Shown here in pieces: positions 41,107 through 41,482 of a DNA stretch of 41,482 bases (positions are counted from its first letter, which is position 1; each line of letters begins with the position of its first letter). A model generated the notes under the pieces. That model saw only the letters and a program-made list of their open reading frames with translations. It had not been told where the DNA came from and did no database searches. Made by a program: the position numbers and the translations under genes. Origin of the DNA: Indiicoccus explosivorum (lineage in GTDB: Bacteria; Bacillota; Bacilli; Bacillales_A; Planococcaceae); NCBI RefSeq assembly GCF_002167005.1, contig NZ_NHTN01000011.1, positions 1 through 41,482 on the forward strand, in the 5' to 3' direction.

Positions 41107-41482
41107 GAATAAAGCAGGTGAATTCGAGAATAAACGTGGCATATTCGAGAATAAACGACCCAATTTCGAGAATAAACGGGGGAGATTCGAGAATAACCGG
41201 GAATCCGCCTCGTCCCATGCCACATTCCCGCCACACGTCGCAGATTCCTGCTATGCCCGAGTTGAATGCCGGCACTCATTTGTGCAAATGCGATGCGGGA
41301 TATCGGCTGAAAACGCACAAATGAGAATAATGGGGGTGAATTCGAGAATAAACGTGGCGTATTCGAGAATAAACAACCCAATTTCGAGAATAAACAGGGG
41401 AGATTCGAGAATAACCGAGAATCCGCCTCATCCCATGCCACATTCCCGCCACACATCGCAGGTTCCTGCCATGCCCGAGTTG
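41089..41482. repeat. 218-bp tandem duplication containing the gene tail and the array
   Basis: The sequence from about 41081 to 41264 repeats with an offset of 218 bp from about 41299 to the window end. Each copy has the last codons and stop of the NERD gene (GCTGAAAACGCACAAATGA), the 21-bp array and a unique-looking tail ending in CCCGAGTTG. The copies differ at scattered positions, so the duplication is not very recent. In copy 2 the array starts at 41323, 41344, 41365, 41386 and 41407. More copies may lie beyond the window. Confidence 0.85.
41105..41200. repeat. Five-copy 21-bp array (GAGAATAAAC type), copy 1
   Basis: GAGAATAA starts at 41105, 41126, 41147, 41168 and 41189, an exact 21-bp period. 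The conserved core is TTCGAGAATAAAC (13 bases) and is separated by variable 8-base pieces. It begins within the stop region of the NERD gene. Short open frames on the other strand merely translate the repeat (LFSN/YSRI patterns) and are not genes. Confidence 0.85.

Noticed and set aside
41105-41420. CRISPR-like look of constant and variable blocks
   Set aside because: Units are only 21 bp with 8-base variable parts, the variable parts are copied in the duplication, and no cas gene is near.
41024-41456. Leftward open frames with repeated LFSN or YSRI patterns
   Set aside because: They only translate the 21-bp repeat, whose period is a multiple of three; no ribosome binding site and different frames are equally open.

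Overview
The window looks like a chromosomal segment of a Gram-positive Firmicute of the order Bacillales, most likely a GC-rich member of the Planococcaceae/Caryophanaceae (a Bhargavaea-like organism is my best but unproven guess). The reasons are strong AGGAGG ribosome binding sites with frequent GTG/TTG starts, the gene order tagO - tagV - yvyE - degS - degU known from Bacillus, YhfH, YflT, CsbD-like and PatA proteins, and an accessory SecA2 with a SlaP S-layer assembly protein. Most genes are GC-rich. The clear exception is about 1 kb at 21441-22440, which is AT-rich.

Region 1 (1-9.1 kb), transport and catabolism. A polar amino-acid ABC transporter (ATPase, permease, binding lipoprotein) reads leftward, with a second, paralogous binding lipoprotein under its own promoter. 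A zinc-ribbon-containing acetamidase/formamidase diverges from an acyl-CoA ligase and a 3-hydroxybutyrate dehydrogenase. Then come a HAD phosphatase, a small hydrophilic protein, a cupin and YhfH.

Region 2 (9.1-18.6 kb), carbon and motility. The glyoxylate shunt pair aceA-aceB reads leftward and diverges from a LytTR-type regulator. Between them lie palindromes and spaced ACAG motifs, so this regulator probably controls the shunt. patA, a second small hydrophilic protein, a methyl-accepting chemotaxis protein, a degenerate J-domain protein and a large acyl-CoA dehydrogenase follow. Acyl-CoA ligase, acyl-CoA dehydrogenase and glyoxylate shunt together suggest growth on fatty acids or acetate.

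Region 3 (18.7-23.1 kb), the most unusual part. It holds a small winged-helix-like protein, an unrecognised operon (two paralogous HTH-like proteins, a stand-alone GT-B glycosyltransferase half and a small acidic protein), and a peptide quorum-sensing cassette. The cassette is an RRNPP-type HTH-TPR receptor followed 14 bp later by a secreted Phr-like precursor carrying the same ten-residue sequence twice. The receptor is split by a frameshift. Its TPR half is AT-rich while its DNA-binding half is GC-rich, which suggests a recombined, pherotype-like module.

Region 4 (23.1-31.3 kb), stress and housekeeping: NhaC, two YflT-type stress proteins, two SDR-type enzymes, an ACT-domain malic enzyme, a CsbD-like protein, a DEDDh exonuclease and an LRV/HEAT-like protein.

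Region 5 (31.3-41.5 kb), cell envelope and regulation: secA2-slaP, tagO, an LCP ligase, yvyE, degS-degU, and a NERD-domain protein whose 3' end has been copied into a 218-bp tandem duplication.

Two kinds of non-coding repeat run through the window: palindromic GGTGCCTGGCACC elements (three places) and short arrays with a strict 20-21 bp period (four arrays in three sequence families). No rRNA, tRNA, transposase or CRISPR array was seen.
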